From NCBI RefSeq assembly GCF_030653815.1, contig NZ_JAURYQ010000028.1:1-58587 (forward strand): a stretch of DNA of 58,587 nt. The letters are read 5' to 3'. The notes under the pieces were generated by a model, which searched no databases, had not been told where the DNA came from, and saw only the letters and a program-made list of their open reading frames with translations. This DNA is from Rhodoferax sp. (GTDB lineage: Bacteria; Pseudomonadota; Gammaproteobacteria; Burkholderiales; Burkholderiaceae_C). Positions 17,740-26,310 of this stretch are shown here, one piece after another; the first letter of the stretch is position 1, and each line of letters begins with the position of its first letter. The translations under genes and the position numbers were made by a program.

Positions 17740-19122
17740 TTATTTGGCCTCAATGCGTTGGGCCTTGCCACTGCGCCCGCGCGGCATCACCTGACCCAGT
17801 TCGCCGATCACCCGAATCGGTTGCAACTCCTGCGCAAGGGCAAATTTATTCAGTTCCAGGCGGCACCGCGCCAGTGCTTGTTCACCGTCCGCGCCCTGCA
17901 ACGGAAGCCGCAGCTCCAGGGTATGGTCATCAAGCTGGCGCAAATGAAAATCAAACACACCGGCCTCGTCTTCCAGCACCGTGCTCAGTGCCAACGGTAG
18001 CAGCGTGACGGGCCGGCCAGTTCTACCGGTCATGACCAGCGCATCGTCGCGTCGCCCCAACACCTCAATCACCGGCAAGACACAGCCACAAGCACAGCGA
18101 TCAAGGTGCATCGTCAACTGGTCGCCCAGGTCATAACGGATCAGTGGTTGCACATGGTTCACCAGGTTGGTCAGCAAGGTGGAGCAGGAGGGCTCGCCAG
18201 CCGGCATTGGCCGACCGCGCTCATCGACGGGCTCCAGAATGACCCAGTCCACATTGGCGTGGAGTTGTCCGTGGTCGCACTCCCAGGCGATGGACATGAA
18301 CTCTGAGGCACCATAGCTGTTGCGCACCGCGCAGCCAAGCACCCGCTCCAACCTTTGCCGTACGGTGGTACTGAGGGTTTCCCCGCCGGTCCAGACTTCT
18401 TTAGGCGCAAATTGCAGCGCGCCACGTTCTGCCTCATCGGCCAGCATGGCGGCCACCGTCGGATAGGTGGCGATCACGGTCGGGGCAAATGCGTTGAGAG
18501 CATCAACCAGAAGTCGGTTGGATTGAAGAATGGAAAAACTCCGCAGCAACGGTGCCTGCCAAGGGTTGAGCGCGCGCACACGTTGCATGCTCACGGCGCT
18601 GGCGAAGTGACCACTGATGACCCCCACAAAAGCAATGCGTTCGGTCAGCGCCAACGGATCCAGCCAGCGCTGCAGGGGTCGCGGCACGCTGCGCCGCACC
18701 ACTTCCAGCGCGTCATAGACCGCCAGGGTCTGCGCGTTTTGCACAAAAATGCCGGGTTCATGGTGGGTGCCAGAACTTTCCCAAACCAGATACTCACCCA
18801 GGTAGGCTTGCCCGATGCGCGCAGGATCTGCGGTGAAAGCGCGCAGTTCGCTCAATTTGAGCTGTGGGTCGGTCACCCAATCGTCAAAGCGCGCCATCAG
18901 GGCCTGCCGGGACACGCTGGGCAGTTCGTACAAAGGGGTCATGCCGGGCACACAGCCCGACAGATGCTCCCGGTAAAATAGCGACTCCTGCTGCGCTGCG
19001 GCGACCAGCATGCTGAGCCGTGACTGCTGACGGTCCATGAGTGCCTGCACCGAGCTCCGTCCGCTGGCCAGCACGTCCACTGACAATGAACTGAACCGGA
19101 ACGGATCAAAAACTGGCATCAT
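17740..19122 (-). CDS. PaaK/CapK-like adenylate-forming ligase, substrate unknown
   Basis: A 460-residue cytoplasmic protein related to phenylacetate-CoA ligase and coenzyme F390 synthetase. Seen: serine/threonine loop WESSGTHHEPG, motif NSYGASEFMSIAWEC, LIRYDLGDQL with the ATP-ribose Asp, and a Cys-rich patch CACGC typical of this branch. ATG 19122 has AGGAG five bases upstream. Convergent with the PRPP-synthetase-like gene and followed by no partner, so the acyl substrate remains open. Confidence 0.75.
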   Translation of the reverse strand: MMPVFDPFRFSSLSVDVLASGRSSVQALMDRQQSRLSMLVAAAQQESLFYREHLSGCVPGMTPLYELPSVSRQALMARFDDWVTDPQLKLSELRAFTADPARIGQAYLGEYLVWESSGTHHEPGIFVQNAQTLAVYDALEVVRRSVPRPLQRWLDPLALTERIAFVGVISGHFASAVSMQRVRALNPWQAPLLRSFSILQSNRLLVDALNAFAPTVIATYPTVAAMLADEAERGALQFAPKEVWTGGETLSTTVRQRLERVLGCAVRNSYGASEFMSIAWECDHGQLHANVDWVILEPVDERGRPMPAGEPSCSTLLTNLVNHVQPLIRYDLGDQLTMHLDRCACGCVLPVIEVLGRRDDALVMTGRTGRPVTLLPLALSTVLEDEAGVFDFHLRQLDDHTLELRLPLQGADGEQALARCRLELNKFALAQELQPIRVIGELGQVMPRGRSGKAQRIEAK

Positions 19123-19229
19123 GCACTCCTTCCACGAGCGGCCATCCTAGGCCACACCGGCATCGCCGCGCTTGCGAATAATCATTTTGAAGACCCGATT
19201 TTCCTCCTCTTTTCCCCACCCTGGCTGTC

Positions 19230-20105
19230 ATGAACCCCATTGAAAAACCCACCGAGAACCTGACCGAGCGCCGACTGGCGGATGCCTGGGCAGAGCTGCA
19301 AAGTCACGCGGATCAAGGCAACCCCTTGGAAGCCGACGCGTATCGACTGGCTTTCTCGGACCCCGAGTTCCTGTTGCGCCGGGAAACCCGCGGCATCCGC
19401 TTTCAGCTGGAGATGCTCAAACCCGACCTGGACCAAGCCGAGCAAGGCATCGAGAGCACGGTGGTGGTGTTTGGCAGTGCCCGATTTCCAGCACCGGAGG
19501 ACGCCAAGAACAGCCTCTACGAGGCCCAAGCCAGCGGCGACGCCAATGCTTTGGCGATAGCGCATCGACTGGTGCGCAACGCCCACTATTACGATCAGGC
19601 GCGCCTGTTTGCCCGCTTGGTGGCGGAGTACAGCATGCATCGCCGCCCCGAAGAGCGGCTGTTCATTGTTACCGGTGGTGGCCCCGGCATCATGGAGGCG
19701 GCCAACCGTGGCGCGCATGAAATGGGGGCGCCGAGTGTGGGCCTCAACATCGCCCTGCCCCACGAACAAAAACACAATCCCTACGTCACGCCCAACCTCA
19801 GCTTCAAGTTCCATTACTTTGCGCTGCGCAAAATGCACTTCATGATGCGGGCCAAGGCGCTGGTGGCATTTCCGGGCGGCTTTGGCACGCTCGACGAGTT
19901 GTTCGAGGTCATCACCCTGGTGCAGACGCGCAAGGCGAAACCCGTGCCCATTGTGTTGTATGGCACCGAGTACTGGAAACGCCTGATCAACATGGACGTG
20001 CTGGTCGAGGAAGGCGCCATCTCTGCAGATGACCTCAAGTTGTTCCAGTATGTGGATGAGCCCGAAGCCGCCTGGGCGGTGATCAAGGATTTTTACGGCT
20101 TGTGA
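19230..20105 (+). CDS. LOG-family (TIGR00730-like) nucleotide 5'-phosphate nucleosidase
   Basis: A 291-residue Rossmann-fold protein. The family hydrolyses nucleoside monophosphates to base plus ribose 5-phosphate; many members were mislabelled lysine decarboxylase. Seen: GGGPGIMEAANRGA and the hallmark PGGFGTLDELFE with the catalytic Glu. An N-terminal extension of about 85 residues precedes the core. The last 13 bases overlap the convergent MFS gene. Confidence 0.88.
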   Translation: MNPIEKPTENLTERRLADAWAELQSHADQGNPLEADAYRLAFSDPEFLLRRETRGIRFQLEMLKPDLDQAEQGIESTVVVFGSARFPAPEDAKNSLYEAQASGDANALAIAHRLVRNAHYYDQARLFARLVAEYSMHRRPEERLFIVTGGGPGIMEAANRGAHEMGAPSVGLNIALPHEQKHNPYVTPNLSFKFHYFALRKMHFMMRAKALVAFPGGFGTLDELFEVITLVQTRKAKPVPIVLYGTEYWKRLINMDVLVEEGAISADDLKLFQYVDEPEAAWAVIKDFYGL

Positions 20106-21268
20106 GCCGGCGGTCGCAAGTGCCAGGCCGCGCGTGCGCCAGCCGCCACAGCGGCACCGACTGTCCAGAACACCAGTGACACCCCCAGCACGGCGCCCGC
20201 GCTGCCAAACAGCATGGGCATCAGGACGCTGGACGCGTTGATGGCCATCAAACGAAAGCCCAGCGCCTCGCCGTGGCGTGCCTCGGGGGTGATCTGGTGC
20301 AAGGTGCTCATGATCATGGGTTGCACCGAGCCCAGAGAAATGCCCAATAAAACAGAGCACAGGCCCATGGTGAGCGCATCGGGCATGAACGGGTAGAGCG
20401 CAAACAACACGGCGGTGGCCAGCATGGCGCTGGTGACCACCACCCATTCACGCAAGTGGGCCGCCAGCAGCGGCAAGGCCACCCGCACCGCTGTGGCGGC
20501 CAGCGCAAAGCTGCCCAGAATCGCCCCAATGGCCGAGGCGCTCAAGCCACGCTCGTGCCCCAGCACGGGCACCACAAAGGTGTGCACGTCCCAACAAGAG
20601 GACAGCAACCAGTTCACCAGCATCAACCTGCGGATCATCGGATCTCGCAGCAAATCCCAGGCGCCGCCCTTGTCGGCACCCGTCCTGACCGGCACCGGAG
20701 GTAACTCGACGGTGTGACGCACCCACAGCCAGGTCATCAAGGGCATGCAGGCCAAGGCAAAAAATGCCACCCTGAAACCCGCCAGGTCAATCAGCAACCC
20801 CGCCATCAGTGGTCCGATAAAGTTGGCCAGCGCCGGGCCGATCGAGAGCCAGCTGAACATGCGCTTGAGCTCGGTGGTGTTTTGCGCCGAACGCCCCACA
20901 TGGCGCTGCAGGCTGATGGAAGCCACCCCCGTGGCCCCGCCGGTCATCAAGGCACTCAGGCACAGCGCCGGAAAAACCGGAAATGCCACCGCCAGCCCGG
21001 CACCCGCGCTGGCAAACAGCACACTCAAACCCACTGGCCGTTTGAACCCGTTGCGATCCGCGTAACGCCCCGCCGGCAATGCCAAAAACACCTGAGTCAG
21101 GGCGAACAGGGAAAGCAACAAGCCCACAGCCAAGGCGCTGTATCCTTCGCGCAGCGCCATCAGCGGTGCGGCCATGCGCATGCCGGCCATGCAGGCGTGC
21201 AAGCTGATGTGGCCAGCGATCAGGCGGGTCAGCGCCACCGAGCCCAGCAGCGGCCCGGCGGTATTCAT
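20093..21268 (-). CDS. Major facilitator superfamily transporter
   Basis: A 391-residue inner-membrane protein with about twelve helices. The loop after helix 2 has GRYADRNGFKRPVG, the MFS signature. Likely a drug or metabolite exporter; no substrate evidence. Its ATG overlaps the rmuC stop (ATGA), so it is co-translated with rmuC. Confidence 0.85.
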   Translation of the reverse strand: MNTAGPLLGSVALTRLIAGHISLHACMAGMRMAAPLMALREGYSALAVGLLLSLFALTQVFLALPAGRYADRNGFKRPVGLSVLFASAGAGLAVAFPVFPALCLSALMTGGATGVASISLQRHVGRSAQNTTELKRMFSWLSIGPALANFIGPLMAGLLIDLAGFRVAFFALACMPLMTWLWVRHTVELPPVPVRTGADKGGAWDLLRDPMIRRLMLVNWLLSSCWDVHTFVVPVLGHERGLSASAIGAILGSFALAATAVRVALPLLAAHLREWVVVTSAMLATAVLFALYPFMPDALTMGLCSVLLGISLGSVQPMIMSTLHQITPEARHGEALGFRLMAINASSVLMPMLFGSAGAVLGVSLVFWTVGAAVAAGARAAWHLRPPAHKP

Positions 21269-22635
21269 GGTGGCTGAGATGCGTCGGCGCTGTCGAAATC
21301 TGCGTCGTGCACGATCAGCACAGCACTCTGCGAGTCAGACAAGGCCTCGACATTCTTGAGCGCACGGCCCATGGCACGGCTGCGGGTTTGCGCACCGTCA
21401 ATGGTTTTGAGCACGGTCTCGGTTTGCGCCTTCACCCTGGCCAGCACGTCGCCAAACTTGCCAAACTCGGTTTTGACCGCGCCAAGCACCTGCCAGACTT
21501 CGCTGGAGCGCTTTTCGAGCGCCAGGGTTCTGAAACCCATTTGCAGCGAGCTCAGCATGGCCAGCAAGGTGGTGGGCCCGGCCAGCGTGACGCGGCAATC
21601 GCGCTGCAGGGATTCCATCAGGCCCGGGCGGCGCAACACCTCGGCGTACAGCCCTTCGGTGGGCAGGAACAGAATGGCAAAGTCGGTGGTGAACGGCGGT
21701 TCCAGGTATTTCTCGGCAATCGACTTGGCTTCCACGCGAATGCGCTGTTCCAGAGCGCGGCCAGCCAGCTCAGCGCCTGACGCATCGGCACGGCCCTGGG
21801 CATCAAGCAAGCGCTCGTAGTCCTCATTGGGAAACTTGGCATCGATCGGCAACCACAAGGGCACGCCAGCATCGGACCGGCCTGGCAATTTGATGGCAAA
21901 GTCCACCACATTTTTGCTGCCCGGACGCGTCGCCACCTGCGCTGCGTACTGGTCCGGCACAAACACCTGTTCCAGCAACGAGGCCAGTTGTGCCTCGCCA
22001 AAAATACCCCGCGTCTTGACGTTGGTGAGCAGATGCTTGAGGTCACCCACGCCCTGCGCCAGCGTCTGCATTTCACCCAGGCCCTTGTGCACTTGCTCAA
22101 GACGGTCAGCGACCTGCTTGAAGCTTTCACCCAGACGGGCCTGCAAAGTGCTTTGCAGTTTTTCATCGACCGTGGCGCGCATTTCGTCGAGCTTGGACGC
22201 ATTGCTGGTCTGCAGTTGCGCCAATTGCTTTTCCAGGGTTTCGCGGATCTCGTTCATGCGCCGCGCGTTGGACTCACTCAAGCCCGAGAGCTGGTTGGTC
22301 AGTGTGTCGTGCAAGGTTTTTTGCAACACGGCAAGCTGCTGGCCAAAGGCATCAATCTGCGTGTTCTGCGTGCGGGTGGCCTCGGCGCCCTGTTGCACCA
22401 GGGTTTGCTGAAAGGTGGACAAAGTCATTGCGAGTTCCTGGCGGCTATCGCGCGAGGCCTCGACGATGTCGCGACGGAGTTCACGTTCCAGCCGCTCCGT
22501 GCTGTCCCTGACCTGTTGCATTAGTTGATCGGCCTGGGACGCGTCGGCGCCTGAGCGCCGCATGAACACGACGAGCAGGACGGCCAGATTGAGCAGGCCC
22601 AAGGCCAGCAGGGCCCAGGAAAAAACTGTGTTCAT
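21265..22635 (-). CDS. rmuC: DNA recombination protein RmuC
   Basis: A 456-residue protein with one N-terminal membrane helix (5-24), a long coiled coil (about 30-195), and the RmuC nuclease-like domain (about 200-400) with GSKNVVDFAIKLPG, LWLPIDAKFPNEDYERL and TDFAILFLPTEGLY. It limits inversions and processes aberrant DNA structures. The restriction-endonuclease-like core Asp and Lys occur in PIDAKFP. Confidence 0.93.
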   Translation of the reverse strand: MNTVFSWALLALGLLNLAVLLVVFMRRSGADASQADQLMQQVRDSTERLERELRRDIVEASRDSRQELAMTLSTFQQTLVQQGAEATRTQNTQIDAFGQQLAVLQKTLHDTLTNQLSGLSESNARRMNEIRETLEKQLAQLQTSNASKLDEMRATVDEKLQSTLQARLGESFKQVADRLEQVHKGLGEMQTLAQGVGDLKHLLTNVKTRGIFGEAQLASLLEQVFVPDQYAAQVATRPGSKNVVDFAIKLPGRSDAGVPLWLPIDAKFPNEDYERLLDAQGRADASGAELAGRALEQRIRVEAKSIAEKYLEPPFTTDFAILFLPTEGLYAEVLRRPGLMESLQRDCRVTLAGPTTLLAMLSSLQMGFRTLALEKRSSEVWQVLGAVKTEFGKFGDVLARVKAQTETVLKTIDGAQTRSRAMGRALKNVEALSDSQSAVLIVHDADFDSADASQPP

Positions 22636-22678
22636 GCTCTAACCCTTTCGCATGGCACGCGCATGCACAAGCCGCGCT

Positions 22679-23659
22679 TCAAGCCGACACGACCTGCGGA
22701 TTCAAAGGCGTCACAGCCTTGCCGTGCACCAGAAAGCCGATCAGGTTGTCAGCGGCGAGCTGCGCCATGGCCAGGCGGGTTGGTATGGTGGCGCTGGCGA
22801 TGTGCGGCGTCAGCACCACATTGGGCACGCTCAACAGATCCGGGTGCACCTTGGGCTCGCCCTCGAACACATCGAGCCCCGCCGCAGCAATGGTGCCCTG
22901 CTTCAAGGCAATGGCCAAGGCCGCATCATCCACGATGCCGCCACGCGCAATGTTGACCAGGCTGGCGGTGGGCTTCATCTGCGCCAACTCGGTCGCCCCG
23001 ATGACGTGGTGCGCCTCGGGCGAGTAAGGCAGTACCAGAACCAGGTGGTCAGATCGCTGCAACAGGTCCTGCTTGCTGACATAACTGGCGCCGCAGGCCG
23101 CCTCGGTGGCAGCATCGAGGCGCGAGCGGTTGTGATAGATCACGTTCATGCCAAAACCGAATGCACCTCGCCTGGCAATACCCTGGCCAATGCGTCCCAT
23201 ACCCAGAATTCCCAGTGTGCTTCCGTGCACCTCCGCCCCGGCAAACATGTCGTAACGCCATCGATTCCACAGCCCCGCTCGCAAGAAGTGCTCGCTTTCA
23301 GCCATCCGCCGGGCAGTGGCCATCATCAGCGCAAAGCCAAAATCGGCCGTGGTTTCGGTCAAAACGTCGGGCGTGTTGGTGCCCAGCACGCCAGCGGCGG
23401 TCATGGCATCAAGGTCAAAGTTGTTGAAACCAACCGCCATGTTGGCGCAGATTTTCAGATCCGGACAGGCCGCCAGCAACTCCTGGCTGATGCGTTCGCT
23501 GCCGGTGGTGAAAACACCCTGCTTGCCTTGAAGCTGTTGGATCAATTCTGCGGATGACCAGAGGGCGTCATCCTGATTGGCAGTGACATCAAAGTGCTGC
23601 GCTAACAGCGTCAGTACTTGCGGGAACACGGCACGCGCAACCAAAATGCGGGGTTTCAT
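22679..23659 (-). CDS. D-2-hydroxyacid dehydrogenase (glyoxylate/hydroxypyruvate or 2-ketogluconate reductase type)
   Basis: A 326-residue cytoplasmic NAD(P)H-dependent reductase. The Rossmann motif is GMGRIG (153-158). The catalytic triad is Arg239 (NIARGG), Glu268 (EGEP) and His286 (LTPHIASA). YHNRSR after the Rossmann strand suggests NADPH, because an Arg replaces the usual Asp. Closest by pattern to GhrB; exact substrate is uncertain. Monocistronic by spacing. Confidence 0.88.
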   Translation of the reverse strand: MKPRILVARAVFPQVLTLLAQHFDVTANQDDALWSSAELIQQLQGKQGVFTTGSERISQELLAACPDLKICANMAVGFNNFDLDAMTAAGVLGTNTPDVLTETTADFGFALMMATARRMAESEHFLRAGLWNRWRYDMFAGAEVHGSTLGILGMGRIGQGIARRGAFGFGMNVIYHNRSRLDAATEAACGASYVSKQDLLQRSDHLVLVLPYSPEAHHVIGATELAQMKPTASLVNIARGGIVDDAALAIALKQGTIAAAGLDVFEGEPKVHPDLLSVPNVVLTPHIASATIPTRLAMAQLAADNLIGFLVHGKAVTPLNPQVVSA

Positions 23660-23861
23660 TTATTCAGTCTCCTGGCACAGATAACTAGTTGAGGGATGTT
23701 TTTTAAAGTAACATTGTCCGCGAACTACCCGCTTTTTCCGTGCCATCAAGGTTCATTTGTTGCCACTATTTTTGTCAATTTTGTGCGCCGTTTTGATGGC
23801 CTTTTAAAAGTGTCAGACTTGTCTACAATCGCGCAAATTTAAAATTGCAAATTCGATCAAC
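23660..23861. other. Divergent promoter region of the antiporter operon
   Basis: 202-base AT-rich gap between the dehydrogenase start and the first antiporter gene. It must carry both promoters. I see no strong -35/-10 pair or ribosensor fold. Confidence 0.4.
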
Positions 23862-24338
23862 GTGATTCGCTCCCTCAGCCTGTTCGTCTTTTTATACCTG
23901 TTCTGGCTCCTGCTGTCGGGTTTGTTTACGCCATTTTTATTGGCTTCAGGGGTGGGATGCGCGCTGGTTGTGACCTGGTTTGCGCGGCGCATGCACGTGG
24001 TGGACGATGAAGGTCATCCCGTCCAGCTGGGAACGCACGCACTGGTCTACTGGGCCTGGCTCTTCAAGGAAATCGTCAAGTCCGCCTGGGATGTCAGCAA
24101 GATCATCTTGCATCCCAAGTTGCCCATCAGCCCCACCCTGATCCGGTTCAAACCTTCGCAGAGAACGCATGTGGGCCTGGTGTTGCATGCCAACTCGATC
24201 ACACTCACGCCTGGCACCATCACGATTGAGGCGCATACCCACGAATTTCTGGTGCACGGCCTGACCCTTGCCTCGGCGCACGCGGTGGTCAACAGCGAAA
24301 TGAACCTGCGTTGCACGGCGTGCGAGGGTAAAGCCTGA
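23862..24338 (+). CDS. mrpE: Mrp/Mnh antiporter subunit E
   Basis: First of ten tightly packed genes encoding a multisubunit cation/proton antiporter of the inner membrane. A 158-residue protein with two or three N-terminal helices and a cytoplasmic C-terminal domain (NSITLTPGTITIEA is typical of MnhE). GTG start; the stop overlaps the next ATG (TGATG). The E-first gene order differs from the A-first order of classical Mrp operons. Confidence 0.9.
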   Translation: MIRSLSLFVFLYLFWLLLSGLFTPFLLASGVGCALVVTWFARRMHVVDDEGHPVQLGTHALVYWAWLFKEIVKSAWDVSKIILHPKLPISPTLIRFKPSQRTHVGLVLHANSITLTPGTITIEAHTHEFLVHGLTLASAHAVVNSEMNLRCTACEGKA

Positions 24339-24643
24339 TGTTCGCAGCCGCTGCCCTCGCGCTCTTGGTCACGCTGGCCTTGACCCTGGTGCGGGCCAGC
24401 TTGGGGCCCACGGTTTTTGACCGCGCTCAGGCAGCCAACACCATCGGCACGGTGGCCATGCTGCTGCTGGCGGTCATGGGATTCCTCGGTGGACGCCCCG
24501 AGTTCCTCGACCTGGCCATCGTCTATGGCTTGCTCAATGTGATTGGCACCATTGCCGTCCTCAAGTACTTCCGACACGGGGACCTGGGTGACCCGGGTGA
24601 TGAACAAGAAGACTCGCCAGCCGGGAAGGAAGTTGCCCCATGA
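24338..24643 (+). CDS. mrpF: Mrp/Mnh antiporter subunit F
   Basis: A 101-residue three-helix membrane subunit with RASLGPTVFDRAQAANTIGT, the MnhF signature around the first loop, and a charged tail. Overlaps its neighbours at both ends (TGATG and ATGA), indicating coupled translation. Confidence 0.9.
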   Translation: MFAAAALALLVTLALTLVRASLGPTVFDRAQAANTIGTVAMLLLAVMGFLGGRPEFLDLAIVYGLLNVIGTIAVLKYFRHGDLGDPGDEQEDSPAGKEVAP

Positions 24644-24969
24644 GTTTCCTCATCACTTCGGTGAGTTGGGTCAGCCTGATCCTGGGTGGTGTCTTTTGCG
24701 TTGTGGGGGCTATCGGCATGCTGCGCATGCCTGATTTCTACACCCGGATGCACGCCGCCAGCGTGATTGAAACGCTTGGCGCCGGCCTGATTTTGCTGGG
24801 TCTGATGCTGCAAGCCGGCCTCACACTGGTGACCGTCAAGTTGCTCATGCTGGGCCTGTTGATTTTGTTTGTCAGCCCCACGGCCACCCACGCCCTGGCG
24901 CGTGCCGCCATGGTGCGCGGGCTCAAGCCGCTGTTGGCCCCTGAGGAGAAAACACCATCGAAGCCTTGA
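24640..24969 (+). CDS. mrpG: Mrp/Mnh antiporter subunit G
   Basis: A 109-residue three-helix subunit with GMLRMPDFYTRMHAAS and LFVSPTATHALARAA, the MnhG hallmarks. Its stop codon overlaps the possible TTG start of the next gene. Confidence 0.92.
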   Translation: MSFLITSVSWVSLILGGVFCVVGAIGMLRMPDFYTRMHAASVIETLGAGLILLGLMLQAGLTLVTVKLLMLGLLILFVSPTATHALARAAMVRGLKPLLAPEEKTPSKP

Positions 24970-25493
24970 TCATCAATGTCCTGATGCTGATGATGGCCGT
25001 GAGTGTGGTGGTCATCATCCGCAGCCGCAACTTGTTTGCCGTGATTTTGCTCAGCGGCATTTACAGTTTTTTGATGGCCACCGTGCTGGTGGCCATGGAT
25101 GCGGTAGATGTGGCCATGACCGAGGCGGCGGTGGGTGCGGGTATCTCGACCGTGCTTTTGCTGGGTGCACTGTACCTGTGCAAAAGTGAAGAGGCGAATG
25201 CACCCAGTAAACCCTTTGTTCCATTGCTGATCTCGCTTTCGGTGGGTGGCATGCTGATCTACGGAACGCTCGGTCTGCCCGAATTCTCGGACCCCAAGGC
25301 ACCCATCCATGTGCATGTGGCACCACGCTATCTCAACGAGATGAAGCAGGAGGTTGATGTGCCCAACGTGGTGACCGCCGTGTTGGCCAGCTACCGGGGC
25401 TTCGATACTCTGGGTGAAACCACGGTGGTCTTCACGGCGGGAGCCGGCGTGGTTGCGCTGCTGCGCCGGCGCCGCAAAGGGAGCAAGTCATGA
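24966..25493 (+). CDS. Antiporter subunit with MbhD-like (DUF4040) domain
   Basis: About 175 residues. The first part (MAVSVVVIIRSRNLFAVILLSGIY.. and VDVAMTEAAVGAG) is the DUF4040/MbhD domain that in classical Mrp is the C-terminal part of MrpA. The second half (about 95-165) is MbhE-like, with a final helix. A free-standing MbhD+E protein matches the membrane arm of archaeal Mbh hydrogenases. Start is odd: the TTG at 24966 overlaps the previous stop and lies 17 bases from GAGGAG. An in-frame ATC at 24957 lies eight bases after GAGGAG and would give IEALIINVL, closer to the family N-terminus. Confidence 0.85.
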   Translation: MIINVLMLMMAVSVVVIIRSRNLFAVILLSGIYSFLMATVLVAMDAVDVAMTEAAVGAGISTVLLLGALYLCKSEEANAPSKPFVPLLISLSVGGMLIYGTLGLPEFSDPKAPIHVHVAPRYLNEMKQEVDVPNVVTAVLASYRGFDTLGETTVVFTAGAGVVALLRRRRKGSKS

Positions 25494-25918
25494 GAAACGA
25501 CCTGATCCTGCGCGTCATCGCCAAGTTGCTGATTCCGTTCATTTTGCTGTTTGCCCTCTACGTGCAATTTCACGGTGACTTTGGGCCGGGTGGCGGCTTC
25601 CAGGCGGGCGTGATTCTGGCCGCCGCCGTTATCTTTTATGCGTTGATCTACGGCCTGGCTGACGCGCGCAAGGTGGTTCCTGAGCCGCTGGTGGAGTCCA
25701 TGATGGCCATTGGCGTGCTGCTGTACGCCGGCGTCGGCGTGGCTGGCATTGTGCTGGGTGGCAACTACCTTGACTACTTTGTGCTCGACCCCAACCCGGT
25801 GCAAGGGCAGCATCGCGGTATTTTCTGGGTCGAGGCAGGTGTGGCGACCACCGTGTCGGGTGTCATGCTGAAGATGTTCTACATGTTTGCGGACCGTGCC
25901 AAGGTGGATGAGGAATGA
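25490..25918 (+). CDS. mrpB: Mrp/Mnh antiporter subunit B
   Basis: A 142-residue subunit with four helices and the MnhB signature HGDFGPGGGFQAGVILA. ATGA overlaps on both sides. Partners MrpC and MrpD in the core of the complex. Confidence 0.92.
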   Translation: MRNDLILRVIAKLLIPFILLFALYVQFHGDFGPGGGFQAGVILAAAVIFYALIYGLADARKVVPEPLVESMMAIGVLLYAGVGVAGIVLGGNYLDYFVLDPNPVQGQHRGIFWVEAGVATTVSGVMLKMFYMFADRAKVDEE

Positions 25919-26310
25919 CCGGTGCCACCACTTCCATGACGCTGGGCAGTCACTTCACCTACTTCATCACGATTTTCCTGATGATCGCGGGCTTGTTCAC
26001 CCTGATCTCACGTACCAATCTGATCAAGAAAATGGTTGGCCTCGGGATTTTTCAAACCTCGGTTTATTTGCTGTACATTGCGCCCGCCAAGTTGATCGGG
26101 GGCACAGCGCCTATTCTCAGTGACGCCTTCACGGTGTACTCCAACCCCCTGCCCCATGTGCTGATTTTGACGGCCATCGTGGTGGGTGTGGCAACGCTGG
26201 CACTGGGCCTGGCCCTGGCGGTGCGCATCCATGAGGCTTACGACACGATCGAAGAGGACGAGATCCTGGAGCGTGACACCCAAGCAGACGACGACGGGAA
26301 GGCAACATGA
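25915..26310 (+). CDS. mrpC: Mrp/Mnh antiporter subunit C (NuoK-like)
   Basis: A 131-residue, three-helix homologue of NuoK. Seen: LIKKMVGLGIFQTSVYLLYI, and LPHVLILTAIVVGVATLALGLAL with the membrane region that lines the lateral proton path. Acidic C-terminal tail. Confidence 0.92.
   Translation: MTGATTSMTLGSHFTYFITIFLMIAGLFTLISRTNLIKKMVGLGIFQTSVYLLYIAPAKLIGGTAPILSDAFTVYSNPLPHVLILTAIVVGVATLALGLALAVRIHEAYDTIEEDEILERDTQADDDGKAT

Noticed and set aside
19182..20447. 421-codon open frame opposite the LOG gene and MFS tail
   Set aside because: Covers parts of two genes of opposite direction, with no recognisable protein; both sense genes have strong family motifs.
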